A stretch of 64,000 nucleotides of DNA from Crossaster papposus (Eukaryota > Echinodermata > Asteroidea > Velatida > Solasteridae). Where the stretch lies: positions 1,736,001 to 1,800,000 of the forward strand of contig JBAIAA010000352.1 of assembly GCA_037893245.1 (NCBI GenBank), in the 5' to 3' direction. A model generated the notes under the pieces. That model saw only the letters and a list, made by a program, of their open reading frames with translations, made no database searches and was not told where the DNA came from. Each line of letters begins with the position of its first letter. The stretch's first letter is position 1. This document shows positions 12,046-23,520 of this stretch, piece after piece. The translations under genes and the position numbers were made by a program.

Positions 12046-12860
12046 GATGTTAACGGAGATATCTCGTACAGTGCGAGCAAAACAACAACAACCTTACACA
12101 CTTTTTGAATTGGCCATCTTTTGGAATGAAAATTGGTGTGAAAATGGAGTAAAATGATTCTTGAAGTATTAGTTTCAAATCAAATACTGGTGTTACGTAT
12201 TTTTGGTGTTAAATTTGACTACATGCGCATGCGTGTGTGAAATAAAGCCCTCTGATTGGTCTATAAGAAATTATGGGATATATGTTAACAATAGTCGATG
12301 CTAAATTGTTGTATTTAGTCCCATAATATGTAATTATTTAAACGATTCCATGATTAAATTTTTCATTTTTGTGCAAACATAGTTAAAAATTCGCTTTACA
12401 TTTTATTTGTTTTCAAATTTTGACATTATTCATAAAAACTAGCTTTGACTTCGTCGTGGACAAAAAAAGCGCAGTATAAAACTAACTAACGGCAATGGCT
12501 ATGTGTGTAGTACCGGTATATGTACGTATTCAGTAGGAATAGGTTATTATTGTATATGGATGTGTAATGTGTAATAAGTCAGTTCTTGGTAATATTTCAT
12601 TACGTAATTTGTCCATGCAGTTAATATGTACACAATTATAGTGTTAAAACAGTACATGTATATTTTTTAGCTAGAATGACGAGCAAATGACGTGATATCC
12701 ACATGAAATTTTGCTACCAGGATGTACACCAAAATTGGTGTTCAAATAATTTGATTCCCAAACTGGTGTTTTTAAAACACCCAAATCCCTGCCCAAAATA
12801 AACACCAGGAAATAATCAAATTTTACACCATTGGTGTACAATTTAACACCACAGTTTTTG
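12046..12860. repeat. GGTGTTAAATT / AATTTAACACC inverted-repeat region
   Basis: Repeated GGTGT/ACACC words (AAATTGGTGT, ACACCATTGGTGTACA), with TTGGTGTTAAATTTG near 12206 and CAATTTAACACCACA near 12840 in inverted order. Probably a decayed foldback element abutting the SINE. Confidence 0.45.
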
Positions 12861-13248
12861 CAGTGTCGTGGCCGAGCGGTTAAGAGCTTGGTTTTCTATT
12901 CCGCAGAGCGCGAGTTCGAGTCCCAGTGTCGACACGTGTGTCCTTAAGCAAGGCAATTAAACCACTATTGTTTCGTCCTTCGGATGGGACGTAAAGTTGT
13001 AGGTCCCGTGTGTTGTATAATTTATAATGTGTGTATCTTCCCCATTATAACATTATAAAATTGTATAATGCACGTAAAAGGACCCAGAACACTTATCGCT
13101 AAGAGAAGGGGTTTGCCCCGGTGTTCCTGGCCGACACAGCCTCTGTCTACGGGTTTCTTCTAGCTTACGAGCTACAGTGCCTTGAGCGCTTTTGAAGGAT
13201 CCTTGGTTTCATTACCAGAAAATAATAATAATAATAATAATAATAATA
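12861..13248 (+). mobile_element. tRNA-derived SINE, copy 1
   Basis: Head GTGTCGTGGCCGAGCGGTTA (A box) with GCGAGTTCGAGTCCC (B box), tRNA-Leu-like. The body has CTTCGTCCTTCGGATGGGAC; the tail is (AAT)n. About 90% like 37795-38197 by eye. A pol III SINE, not a functional tRNA gene. Confidence 0.88.
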
Positions 13249-13518
13249 TAGACAAGATATTTTCATATGTACTTTGAACAGCAACTCTTTCTGCTTCTTT
13301 TAATGCCAGATTCACTTGATTAGTTTTCATGCATGACTGCACAGGAGACAATTAAGGGATCGGGTGAAATCAGAGTTGCGCCAACTGGTCAGGGCTGGAT
13401 AAGAAAGAGACAATTAAAAGAACACAACCATTGTCTAACAAAGAGACAACAAAGTATTTCATTCGTTTTTAAACTTTGTGTTATCTGAAAAACATCTCAA
13501 TTAAATTAAAAAGGCAAT

Positions 13519-13862
13519 TCAAGGTAAGATACACCATTTGCAGATTTTGAATTTTTTTTACCATCAAATTATTAAGAAATGTCTTACTTATTTTGAAAGT
13601 AAATAACGATTGTAGGCATCCAGCAAAATGAATTTGCTAGATATCCTGTAATTGGACGGCAATCGGGAAAAACTAGAATAACATAAGAACCACTGCCCAA
13701 CGCTGGTTAAAAATGGACGTCGTTTTTCTTCTTTTTCTTAGCATCCATGATTGTAAAACTTCGGACAGGTCAGTTAAACGATATTTACTATAAAATACGA
13801 CCCCTTCAAATTCATCCATTTGTGATCATTCCAGCAACTACAATGGTGTATCCTACCTTTAA
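13519..13862 (-). mobile_element. MITE-1 copy
   Basis: Inverted relative to most copies: AAGGTAAGATACACCATTTG at the left and GGTGTATCCTACCTTTAA at the right. The inner GATCGCC hairpin has been lost. Confidence 0.82.
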
Positions 13863-14511
13863 GACAATGGTTGTGTTCAAAATCCTGCAAAATCCTGCAA
13901 TTTACAAAGAGAATTTTGGAGGATTTGGGATAACTAGCGTTAAAGAATAGCAAATGGTCCGTTATATGTTTTATTGATACCTCCAATGACAAATCAAGTG
14001 GATTGGGTGCACTCTGGGCCAAGCTCTACACAGCTTCTGTTGTGGTAGATGGATTGAACAGTGAATGCCTTACACATCACTGACAAAATCAAAACAATTT
14101 TTTTCCTCCCACATTTATTGGTCCTTTCAACAAGACAAACAATTACCCACGTTCCCATTCATCACAGAAAGCGTGCTGCGTTCACCATTGAGTAACTTCC
14201 AAACACTACATACGGCATCAGGCATGCGTAGCCCACAATACACTACGGCGACTGCGCTTTATTCATGAATCAGCTGCCCGAAGGTATGCAAAATATAGAA
14301 AAATCTTGCTAACAGTAACAAACATCACTGCACGACTGGCCACAGCGTCACTCTTGCGAGCACTGCACAGTTGTAGAAAGAGTGGTAGTTTTAGATTTTT
14401 AAAGAAACTGTACTGTACCGGAATTTTTGCAACTATCCAAAAAGTAGGCCTAACAAACCAAATTATTGTTCAACTTCAAAAGTTTATTTTGTGTAAAATT
14501 GTTAACCCTAT
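13863..14511. other. No gene seen
   Basis: Unremarkable AT-rich sequence; no repeat end or splice-bounded frame noticed. Confidence 0.5.
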
Positions 14512-14888
14512 AAGTGACCTGCTCCCACGAAAACGGCGTAAAGTCACGCTATGATTGAAAATAGCCGATTTGACAGTGGGGAATCTTTTTGGGGGTTTTG
14601 GCATGATACAATTCCTACATGTTTTCTTTCGAATTACCTGTACCAAGTATTTTGTTGCAAAAGATTAGCAGAAACAATCTGAATTTGATTTTACTTGCGT
14701 ACCCAAGAAGTAAAATATGAAAATATCATGAAATGATCATATTTTCACATCAAAAACTGCGTCATTAATACCCTACCCAATAAAGTATATCATTTTAAAG
14801 CTAAGAATTCAAAGAATCTGGATTTATACCAATATCTCAAATCATCAAAATGTCGACTTTACTCCGATTTCATGGGAGCAGGTCACTT
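14512..14888. mobile_element. MITE-4 copy
   Basis: AAGTGACCTGCTCCCACGAA at the left; TCATGGGAGCAGGTCACTT at the right. 377 bp. Inner motifs CGTAAAGTC / GACTTTACTCC are also inverted. Confidence 0.85.
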
Positions 14889-15904
14889 GCATACGTACAT
14901 GTATGTCACCCAATAATACAAATTAACTACAGTAAACTGAAGTACTCTTACTATACACTGGCATGTATGAATTTAGCAGTACCAGTCCATTTTGTAGCAA
15001 TTATTGGTACTGTGTGCAGTACCCCAAAATGAATGCCTTGAACATTAGGGTTAATGACTCTAGTCTACACTTCCTGTGAAATTAATCCTTCTGGCATGCT
15101 GTCATTTTGAAGAAAACAAAATATGTCCCCAATCCCATTAGTACACGTACATCTGTAAAACTTTGTCAGGTTATAGTTTTTAAGCACCATTCTTTGACAA
15201 CTTTTGAGAGCTTTTGCTGTTTCAAACAATAATCATGCACGACTGACAAACATGACAAATGGTATATTACTATAACTTTAAAATACACATGTATGCACAG
15301 ACAAAAATTACTGATGGACCAAAACGATCAATTGCTGTGTACATGGGGTGTACATAATTTACATGTACCGTACGTACCTTGTCAAAAACATACATTTAAA
15401 ATACTTTTAGTTTAGTATAATTTGTAAATTAGCCTTTTAAAAAATCCCATAAAGAAAAACATCTCACAAGTCATGTACACATACATGTATTTAAGACAAG
15501 ATAGAAGATTTGTCATGGTGCAGGAATTTCAAACATACAACAGTCACCTGGCCTGTACAGATGAGCAAGTGCTCAATCACGTCCTATACGAGCCAATAAC
15601 TTATGTTAAAAACCTTGCGGCAAAAGACCGACATCACTCAACAGGAATATTCCCCGTCCTAAAAACAGGCAAGGCAAGGAAGTAGACGCACAGAGCTAGG
15701 ACAGCGGAGAGATGAAACGACAAACAAGACTGTTGTGACGTCTTCATGGGCCGGGAAAAATTATTCGTGGGTGTGAGCTTCAGTGCCTACGCGACTGGGT
15801 TTTTGTTTTTTTAGTTTTTCTTCTAGGAAAGTCTGTCATGTGTACACTGTGTATTGTGTACTGAATACGGTTGGACATAAAGTTAGAACTGTTTTTCATT
15901 TCAG
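14889..15904. other. No gene seen
   Basis: AT-rich with TACATGTAC words. The frame at 15473-15685 shows no family signature. Confidence 0.5.
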
Positions 15905-16324
15905 TAACCCTATTACTCCCTCACGGCTTTTACTAGAAAGTATCCTGAATCCACCACAGTCCACCAATGTTGGTTTGCAAAAACTGCTGGTGTCCTGAGT
16001 CCATCAGACTCCACCAGTATGCATTCTGGAGAGATCCTGAGTCCATCATACTCCACCAGCAAAAGTTTGATGGACTGTGACGGATTCAGGATACCTAGGT
16101 GGCATACAAAAAATTGCAGTGCGTTTTCTCCATAGAGTCCATCACAGTCCATCACCTAAATTTCTGTATCCTGAATCCATCAAACTCCTGCAGTAACGCT
16201 AGGCTTAAAATCCTCAATCCATCACACTCCTCCAGTTGTTCAATATGGAGGTATCCTGAATCCGCTAAAATCCTCCAAAACAGGAAATGGATTTTGATGG
16301 ACTCAGGGTGCGGGTTAGGGTTAA
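15905..16324. mobile_element. MITE-5 copy 1 (TTAA-flanked CCCTAAC ends, internal TGAATCCATCA repeats)
   Basis: Right end GTTAGGG-TTAA; left end slightly worn (TAACCCTATTACTCCC). The interior is built of imperfect 30-40-base steps around ATCCTGAATCCATCACA in both orientations, making it strongly self-complementary. An inverted copy lies at 25515-25922. Confidence 0.85.
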
Positions 16325-16822
16325 TCCTAATAACCATTCTCAATCTTCCAAAATCCTCATTGCACTTGCAGTTTTAGAGGAATTTGGATGAAATGGCAAA
16401 AGGCGACAGTTTATTTTGAAAGATGCAATTGTCAAGGTCATATTGCCTTTCCCCAGCAATCTTTATGATCAGCCATGCATAATGCAACCCTTCATTAATA
16501 TACTCAATACCACCCACACTGCTTTATTGTGATGTCAATCGGCACCGACTCAACCCATAGCATTGATTGAATGAGGATTTTGGAGGATTAAGGCAATGGT
16601 CATCACTCCTCTACTGAACAAATGCAAGAAATAACTGATGATTTTGGAAATTGGAGGATTGAGGATGAATCAAAATTTTCACATAATGGTAATATGAGGA
16701 TTTGAACAGATTTAGAATGGTTCCTGGCCAAAAGGGCATACATTGTAAGTGGTTAGGGTTAAATTGTGCAATTTCATGGAATTTATAACCTCAGTGCCAT
16801 AAATTCAGAAAATCAAACAAAA
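16325..16822. other. No gene seen
   Basis: Contains GAGGATTTTGGAGGATT-type words that echo the neighbouring MITE-5, probably older debris of that family. Confidence 0.45.
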
Positions 16823-16977
16823 ATTCCGTAAATATTTCGGAACAATTACAAGATATCTAGTGCAATCATTTTGCTGAATGCCTAGAATCATTATTTACAT
16901 TTAAATATAAGTAAGATATTTCTTAATAATTTGGTAGTAAACATTTTCGATCTGCAAATGGTGTATCCATTCTTTAG
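16823..16977 (+). mobile_element. MITE-1 right-half fragment
   Basis: From TTTCGGAACAATTACAAGAT to GCAAATGGTGTATCC. The left half is missing. Confidence 0.7.
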
Positions 16978-18040
16978 ATTTTAAAAACTTTCGCTGCTTC
17001 AAATGAAAAAAATGCACAACTGATAAATGGTGTGCTACATGTGGATGCACTCTTAAACTCAAACACCTTTTGAACACAGTTTACCTACCATACAACAACA
17101 AAGATTTTGTATAGGGACGTTTAACAAATACTCCAGTGATCATCTGAATGCAGAATTTGGTTGTACATGTACTGCCCTCGGGGCAAGCTGCTTGTCAAAA
17201 TAGCAGTTTCCTTTTCCATTCAGTGCCTTGGTGGTTATTAACTCAATGTAAAGGAAGGGTCAGGGATAAATGTATAAGTTGCAAGGGTACTTATAAAACT
17301 TGTAAGCCCACGGCTATGTTTTTTTACCACTAAAGGTTGGGCTTGTTTAGTTTGGATTTGATTTGATAAAAAATATAAAAAATTGTGGATGTTGATTAGT
17401 ATTCAATTTTCAACATAAATATTGAATTTTAAAACAGCTTAACAAACAACATGGCAAGATATCAACCAACTTGAATTTTGCTGAAAAAAAATTGGCTGAA
17501 AAACAATTGGATGTAAAGCTTGTATTACTATGCAATGATGCGTATGAATATTTATAGCAACTGTTTGTGTGCGTTTGTTTATGGTGTAAATGGAGGACAC
17601 ATGCCTGGCGACACGAAGGTGAATTGGGGTTAGGGTTAGAATCGAGGACGTCCTCGATTGAGATTCGTGTACAAAACCAATGAAAAACCATCGAAAAAAG
17701 TTTGAGTACAAACAAAGGAAATTATCAAGGGGAACAAAACAAACTCCTCGATTTACACCATAAACAAACATGTACATGTCATGTCAATGCTTGCAAGCAC
17801 CATTTGCAGACTACAGATCAACTACTAATGGAATTTTCCAAATATTTGTCCTCGAGACTTAATCTTTGGAAATTCCCTTCTTTTACTTTTTTTAAATGAC
17901 AGCATGCCAGACGACATAATTGCACAGAAAGTTAAGAGTCATTAGTACATGTACCTTTAAAACAAGTAAGCTTTTCAACAGAAATTTGGTTGGTTTACTT
18001 TTTGGATAGCTTCAAATATTATACAGTATGTAATTTCACT
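16978..18040. other. No gene seen
   Basis: Two minus-strand open frames (17410-17777) overlap each other in different frames, lack splice context and look spurious. GTTTGTTTATGGTGTAAAT (17573) recurs inverted near 17752, a weak foldback. Confidence 0.5.
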
Positions 18041-18734
18041 TTTAAAAGATACACCATTGATAATTGCTTGAGTGAGTGAGTGAGTTTTTAGGGTTTAACG
18101 CCGTACCAGCATCAATGGCCATATTCACGGCGGGAACAAATTTCATTCAACAATTTTTTATTTCATTCAACAATTAATGTGAAGAAGTTACAGTTTTAGA
18201 GGTGGGAGGAAAACCCCAGAACAATATCCTGGGGAAAAACCCACGGAGTCAGGCAGGGACTGAAAACCCAATTCACATATTGGCCCAGGCCGGATACGAA
18301 CCCGGGTCATAGTGGTGGAAGGCGAGGAAAGAACCACTACACCAACCCGACTCCCCGATAATTGCTTGAAGTATCATGAATGTGTTTTTTTTGGGGGGAG
18401 GTCGTATTTTATAGTAAATATCGTTTAACTGGCCTGTCCGAAGTTTTACAATTATGGATGCTGAAAAAAGCAAGAAAAATAGTGTTCGTTTTCAACTGGC
18501 GTCAGGCATTGGTTCTTATGTTGTTCTGTTTTTTTCGCGATCGCCATCCGGCAATCGTGAATTTGTTGGTACAATTTCGGGAAAATTACAAAATATCTAG
18601 TACAATCATTTTGTTGGATCATGGATGCCTAGAATTATTATTTACTTTCAAATGAGTAGGCCTAAGATATTTCTTAATAGTTGGGTAGTAAATATTTTCA
18701 ATATCTGCAAGTGGTGTATCCTAGCTACCTTTAA
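18041..18734 (+). mobile_element. MITE-1 copy split by a SINE
   Basis: Left end TTTAAAAGATACACCATTGA, then the SINE, then TAATTGCTTGAAGTATCATG onward to a worn right end GGTGTATCCTAGCTACCTTT-AA. The MITE is therefore older than the SINE insertion. Confidence 0.85.
18072..18356 (-). mobile_element. tRNA-derived SINE (second family) nested in MITE-1
   Basis: Perfect 13-base target duplication GATAATTGCTTGA at 18059-18071 and 18357-18369. The minus strand starts GGGGAGTCGGGTTGGTGTAG (A box TGGTGTAGTGG), then GGGTTCGTATCC (B box), and ends in a (CTCA)n tail. The distal part has GGTTTAACGCCGTACCAGC and ATTCACGGCGGG, resembling a central domain shared by many invertebrate SINEs. Confidence 0.9.
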
Positions 18735-19929
18735 TAAATGGCCGGATCCAAGCACCACCTTTGACTTGCACAAGAGTCCTTGTTGACTCCCAGAGGACTG
18801 CTATTGTTTGATTTGCCACCTTTCTTGTTTGGTTACCACTTTTGTTCCCTAGTGGTCATTGCTGATAACAAAGCAGCAACCTTGAACTGGCCCATGACTG
18901 GGCCACTGTATGGGTGCACACTGCACACTTACTGGAAGCACCAACAATGTACAAAATGTATGTATACACATGTACCACCTTGTACTTGTAGAACTTCTTC
19001 AACCTCTTCAATTCACACTCTGCCTGTGTTCCCAACTCTCTCATGGCTTCCTCAATTGCACTTTTTACGTTCAGTCAGTCCTAAATTTTTAACTCAAAAC
19101 TCTTAATAACTCTACCAAGCAAAAAGTTTTTATCCAAAGTTCAAGGTAAAATTTGTGCACCGCAACAACCAATTGCAATGCCTGTGGTAAAAAAACCCAA
19201 TGGGTTTGAATTGAACAAGAATAGGTGAGGAGGAAAGAATTAGGCATTAAGGCATTGTACTGGTACATTTGTGTAAAAACTTTGTGTGACTTCTAAAGAA
19301 ATTGGATTTTGTTTTTACACTTTCTTCAACATGTATACATTGTCAGGTATCACCTACTAATGTTTTGGTGACATCTGCAGATTATTTTATTTATTTATTT
19401 ATTCTGGTTTATTATTAAAAAAACTGAGCAATTTTCTACAGTTGTAACATTTTCCAAATGAAATAGGCCTTGTTTAAACTGGAAAAAAAACTCCTGACCA
19501 CGAACAAAATTGGTAACAAAATACATTCATCGTTAAACAACCCCAAAACATCCCACAATACACATACCAGCTCTTTGACCTGTTGTACCCTGTACCATTA
19601 ACCTCAACCTATAGAATATCCTACGCCAGAAACAACAGAAAACTTCACACCTGAACATTTTCTTTATTCTTTCACAAGGGTTATTAATGGGGTCCTGTGA
19701 CCAAATCTCAAAGTTTTGTTTGCTGAAAAGTTCATTCACCTGTCAGGTGGGACTGATTAGAACCTGCAATGCGTGGATAATCAGATTTCGTAATTTGTTG
19801 GTGAGTAAAGTAAAAGCCAAGTGTAGAATGGGGCAGAAATTTCACAGCAACAGCCAATTTTGCACCAGTCTTCGTCTGTTTCATACATTTTGTAGACTAC
19901 TATGTATGCACAGCAAAAGCACATTACAA
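18735..19929. other. No gene seen
   Basis: Frames at 18780-19106 overlap on both strands and are not supported. A short (TTTA)n run lies at 19385-19400. Confidence 0.5.
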
Positions 19930-20429
19930 TTTAGGATACACCATTTGTAATTGCTTGAATTATTATAAATGGGTGGCTTATGGCTTTTGGGGGTTGTATT
20001 TTATAGTAAATATCGTTTAACTGACCTGTCCGATCATGAAAGCCGAGAAAAGCATGAAAAACAGCGTTTGTTTTCAACCAGCGTCGAGCAGTTATTCTTA
20101 AATGTTATTTGTGTTTTTTCGTGATCACCGTCCGGTGTTTAACTAACCTGTCCGAAGTTTTACAATCATGAAAGCCGAGAAAAGCACGAAAAACAGCGTT
20201 TGTTTTCAACCAGCGTCGAGCAGTTATTCTTATGTTATGTTTTTTCGCGATCGCCAGACGGCGATCGCGAATTCTTCTTAATAAAATATATATTTTTTAG
20301 AATAATTAAAGGATATCTAGTGCAATCATTTTGATAGATGCCTAGAATCATTATTTACTATCAGATAAATAAGATATTTCATAATAATTTGATAGTAATT
20401 TTTTTTGATATAGTGTATCCTACCTTTAA
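19930..20429 (+). mobile_element. MITE-1 copy with an internal tandem duplication
   Basis: The segment GATCATGAAAGCCGAGAAAA ... CGTCCGG occurs twice (from ~20033 and ~20165), enlarging the copy to 500 bp. Ends TTAGGATACACC and GTGTATCCTACCTTTAA. Confidence 0.85.
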
Positions 20430-20726
20430 CACAGTCTCCGTCTGTTTGTAGAGTCTACATACACATGTATACACACAGCAAAAGCACATCACACCTAATA
20501 TTAGCTACATGTACCGTAGACTAAATATCAGGTATGCATTTTTAAGCAGCGTCGAAGACAATCTTCATTAGCAGAGAGCAAAAAAAACCAAAAAAACAAA
20601 GACACAGGACCGTGTCAGTTTTGGTTGGAATCGAACCGTGCGTTCCAAACATTCTGAAATGATGCTAGAGAGAATTTCATGCAGTATCCTGGTGCATTTG
20701 AACTATGTACTGGAACATGTAGACCA

Positions 20727-20971
20727 GGGGCCAATTTCATGCATTGCAAGCACAAAAATTTGCTTAGCATGAAAATTCTTTCTTGGGGGACAAAACAAGG
20801 CTAAAAATTAAATATTCAGGTGATGTTTATCGTTTGTTACTGATAATCAGACCGGTTTTTGGTTAGCATGAAAAGCACATGGAGTTTCAGCTTGTAACCG
20901 GTTTTTACTGAGCAAAACTATTTTTGTGCTAAGCAAATTGCTGTGCTTACATGTTTTGTGAAATTAGCCCC
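20727..20971. mobile_element. MITE-3 copy
   Basis: GGGGCCAATTTCATGCATTG to TGTGAAATTAGCCCC, with the AAGCACAAA and TTTGTGCTAAGC blocks inside. Confidence 0.82.
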
Positions 20972-21082
20972 TTTGCACACCGCGCGGCTCCTGCACGAAT
21001 TTGTGCTTACAAGTTTATTGTTTGAAGCAGCAAAAACGTGCTCAAAATCTAAAGAAAAGTGCTCGACGAATAACCTGATTTG

Positions 21083-21446
21083 AATTCGGGCGATTCACAA
21101 TGCAGTGCGCCACCAAGCGTTTGACTCAAAAGAGCCACTTTTAAACTTTACGGTCGACTTCTTCCGTATATCATACTGTAGTGAAATATCTATTCTTCAT
21201 TGTTCACGCGAGGTACAACACAAACATAAATGTATCCGGAAGCGTCGTTGATTAAAACATTGTTATTTGCAGAAAAAAATTGGAACTTTAATCGTGCGCG
21301 TCCAAAAAAACGTAAAAACTGATGAGTTCATGCAAAATGAATACCGTTTTTCAAACTTATGTCGACTTTTTCCCATGATGCACTGGGGGTATAGCAGGAT
21401 TTGCGCCTTCAACGGCAGCTTCTATGTATTGTGAATCGCTCGAATT
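21083..21446. mobile_element. Inverted-repeat element, 364 bp
   Basis: AATTCGGGCGATTCACAATG at the left; ATTGTGAATCGCTCGAATT at the right (about 20 of 22 paired). TCGACTTCTTCC and TCGACTTTTTCCC lie inside. Single copy in the window. Confidence 0.6.
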
Positions 21447-22533
21447 GCAGCCACAGTCAGCATTCGGGTGCATCCTCGACTGGCACATATTCTCAAATGG
21501 CAACATGTGTTTTTTAAATAAAGTAAGTGAACAAAATTTACATCTTCGAAATACAGAGAAATTCTCGAAATACTAGCCCTGCGGTAAAGTAGACATCGTC
21601 TGATATTTGACTCCCCAATGCAATTGAGACCATCACAAGCAATTTAGAAAAGAGCTCACAAAAATACAAATTCAATATTCTCTACTCGCTTTAAACAAAG
21701 CCAGATGTCTTATTAAAAAGCAAAGCAGATAACACCCTGACCTAAAGACACCAAGTAATTCTTCCAGGGTCATGGCCGATGGCTTAGCGCCAAAAGGGCA
21801 ATCTCAAAATGATGACCATCTAAATGCAAGTCCCATTTGATCTGTTGCCAAGTACCTACATTGTAATATAACACTATTGTCTATTGGGTTTCACTTCATC
21901 ATCTCTGGTATTGTTGTTTTCATATAATGATCCCATATTCCCCTAGTGGTCCAATTACCTGTGAAATTGTATAGGACTACATAATGTAGCAAACGTTGAA
22001 ATTTGACGTGCATACCGGTAATTGGGTTTTGTTGATAGTTTTGAAGTCTGCCCAATCCATCTGTCTCACTCTGTTCTTTGTCTTTTTCAGTTGTGTGTCT
22101 CTTTAATAAAAAATGTTTTTTGTCATGGGACGTTCTCTGGCAAATTGTGTGGTAAAATTCTGAAATTTAAAAATCATATTAAAATTCGGCTCTTTTCCTA
22201 GTTCACAACTGGTTTTTTCGCATATCAGTCTCAAACTGTGGTACGCTACAGTAATCACATGCATAACTTGTGTCATTTTTCAAGAAAACTTGTTGGGAAA
22301 ATTTGTCTATTCAAATACCTTGTTAAAAAATTTTTTTAACAGTTTTAACTCTAACCACCCCCAGGTACAGAATAGGTACATGTACATGTTCTGGCTAGCA
22401 TCTAGAGTTTACCATACAATGTACGGTGTTGGATGGATGAGGTTCTTAGGGGTTAGGGTTAATAACCATTCGATGTTGATATCAGGCACAGTACATGAGA
22501 AAACTGTAAACCTGCCAAAAAAAGGGCACTTAC
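21447..22533. other. Presumed intron of the GAS2-like gene; no exon seen
   Basis: Immediately 3' of the CH-domain exon on the minus strand. I looked for a GAR-type GGGW motif on that strand here and in the rest of 1-22533 and found none. Confidence 0.5.
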
Positions 22534-23520
22534 CCTTTCATGAAGAGACTTGAGTATTTCTGGTTCCAACATGATCTGAGGAGGCGGGCCTTGATCTTGC
22601 TCAGATGTCACCTCAATCTCGGCACTCCCGTACCCATTCAATCCGCGACACTGGGGTTGTTGAGGCAAGGGCTTCGGCAGGCGCGACTTCTTGCTCCCTT
22701 TTCGCATCCGGGAAGGAACAGAGGATGGGTTGTTGTTGTGGTTTATGCCGTTGAGACTGCTGAGGTCCGGGGATTCCGAGCGCTGCGAGTCCATTTCATG
22801 ATCCGCGTCTGAACCTGAGCCCAGCTCGTGATCAATGTCGGTGGTGGTGGCCGAGCTGGTAGGGGAGGCTGGCTCAACGGACGGCTCTGAGCCGGCTTCC
22901 GAGTGAGTGCCGAACTTAGATGCGCGCTCCATCAAACCAGCGTTGATCTCGCGCTCAATGTCCTCCTCAAACTGCACCAGCAGCGGAACGGGCATGCCCA
23001 CTTTGCCGCCCCGCCGTGCGACTTCCAGGAGGCACAGGATGAAGCTCCGCTCGTTCTTGCGAAGCACCAGGTCGTCCGACTCGAACAGCAAAACGTCCTT
23101 GATGTTCAGGCAGTGCCGGCACCAGGAGATGAAATTGCTGATGTTGTCCCGAGCGTTAAAGGACCCTTCCTTGGCATCCAGGCGAAACTTTAGGTCGTTG
23201 TCGTTGATGACAATGTCCCTGTTGTTGGCGCCGTGGATCTGCCGGTACTCGAGGGCCACCCGGCGCATGTTGTTGGCGTGCTGGCAGAGCACCACGCCCG
23301 TCTCCACCTTTTCGAAGAAAATGTCCGGGGTGATTTCCAGGGCGTAGAGGTTGTTGAGCCACTCGGCCAGATCCTCCACCATGGCGTACAGGTACTCATT
23401 CTGGGTCCTGAACGGCTTAAGTGGAGTCGCCTCCCATTTGGTCTCGTAGCGGGAGTCATAAGGGTCCTCGAAGTCGGGCGTGCGAGAGCCATCCCGACCC
23501 AGACTTTGCAGAGAGTTCAT
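22534..23520 (-). CDS. GAS2L: GAS2-like (GAS2L1/2 type) protein, exon with complete CH domain; 3' part of gene not in window
   Basis: Seen: 329 codons open from an ATG to a GTAAGT donor (exon ends ...KSLHER, phase 0). An in-frame TGA lies just 5' of the ATG with no AG between them, so this ATG is the start in this exon. Residues ~40-170 are a type-3 calponin-homology domain; VEDLAEWLN, GVVLCQHAN, FNARDNISNFISWCR and ESDDLVLRKNERS are GAS2-family signatures. Residues ~205-265 are an acidic Ser-rich linker. Residues 271-285 are basic, with SRLP at 279-282. Known: GAS2-like proteins bind actin through CH and microtubules through a GAR domain, linking the two in the cytoplasm. Not found: the GAR exon (GGGWDTL-type motif) expected 3' on the minus strand; it probably lies beyond a long intron. 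Third-position GC is high against AT-rich flanks. Family identity is firm; the exact paralogue is not. Confidence 0.93.

Noticed and set aside
11751-12101. 116-codon minus-strand frame
   Set aside because: Antisense of the LINE-like tail on the + strand, which has the better family pattern.
12861-12935. tRNA-Leu-like gene
   Set aside because: It is the head of a SINE with body and (AAT)n tail; acceptor-stem pairing and a CCA-proximal end are not convincing.
17410-17777. Two overlapping minus-strand frames of ~100 codons
   Set aside because: Different frames of the same AT-rich DNA, no splice sites or family match.
18285-18356. tRNA-like sequence on the minus strand
   Set aside because: Head of a SINE with a 13-base target duplication.
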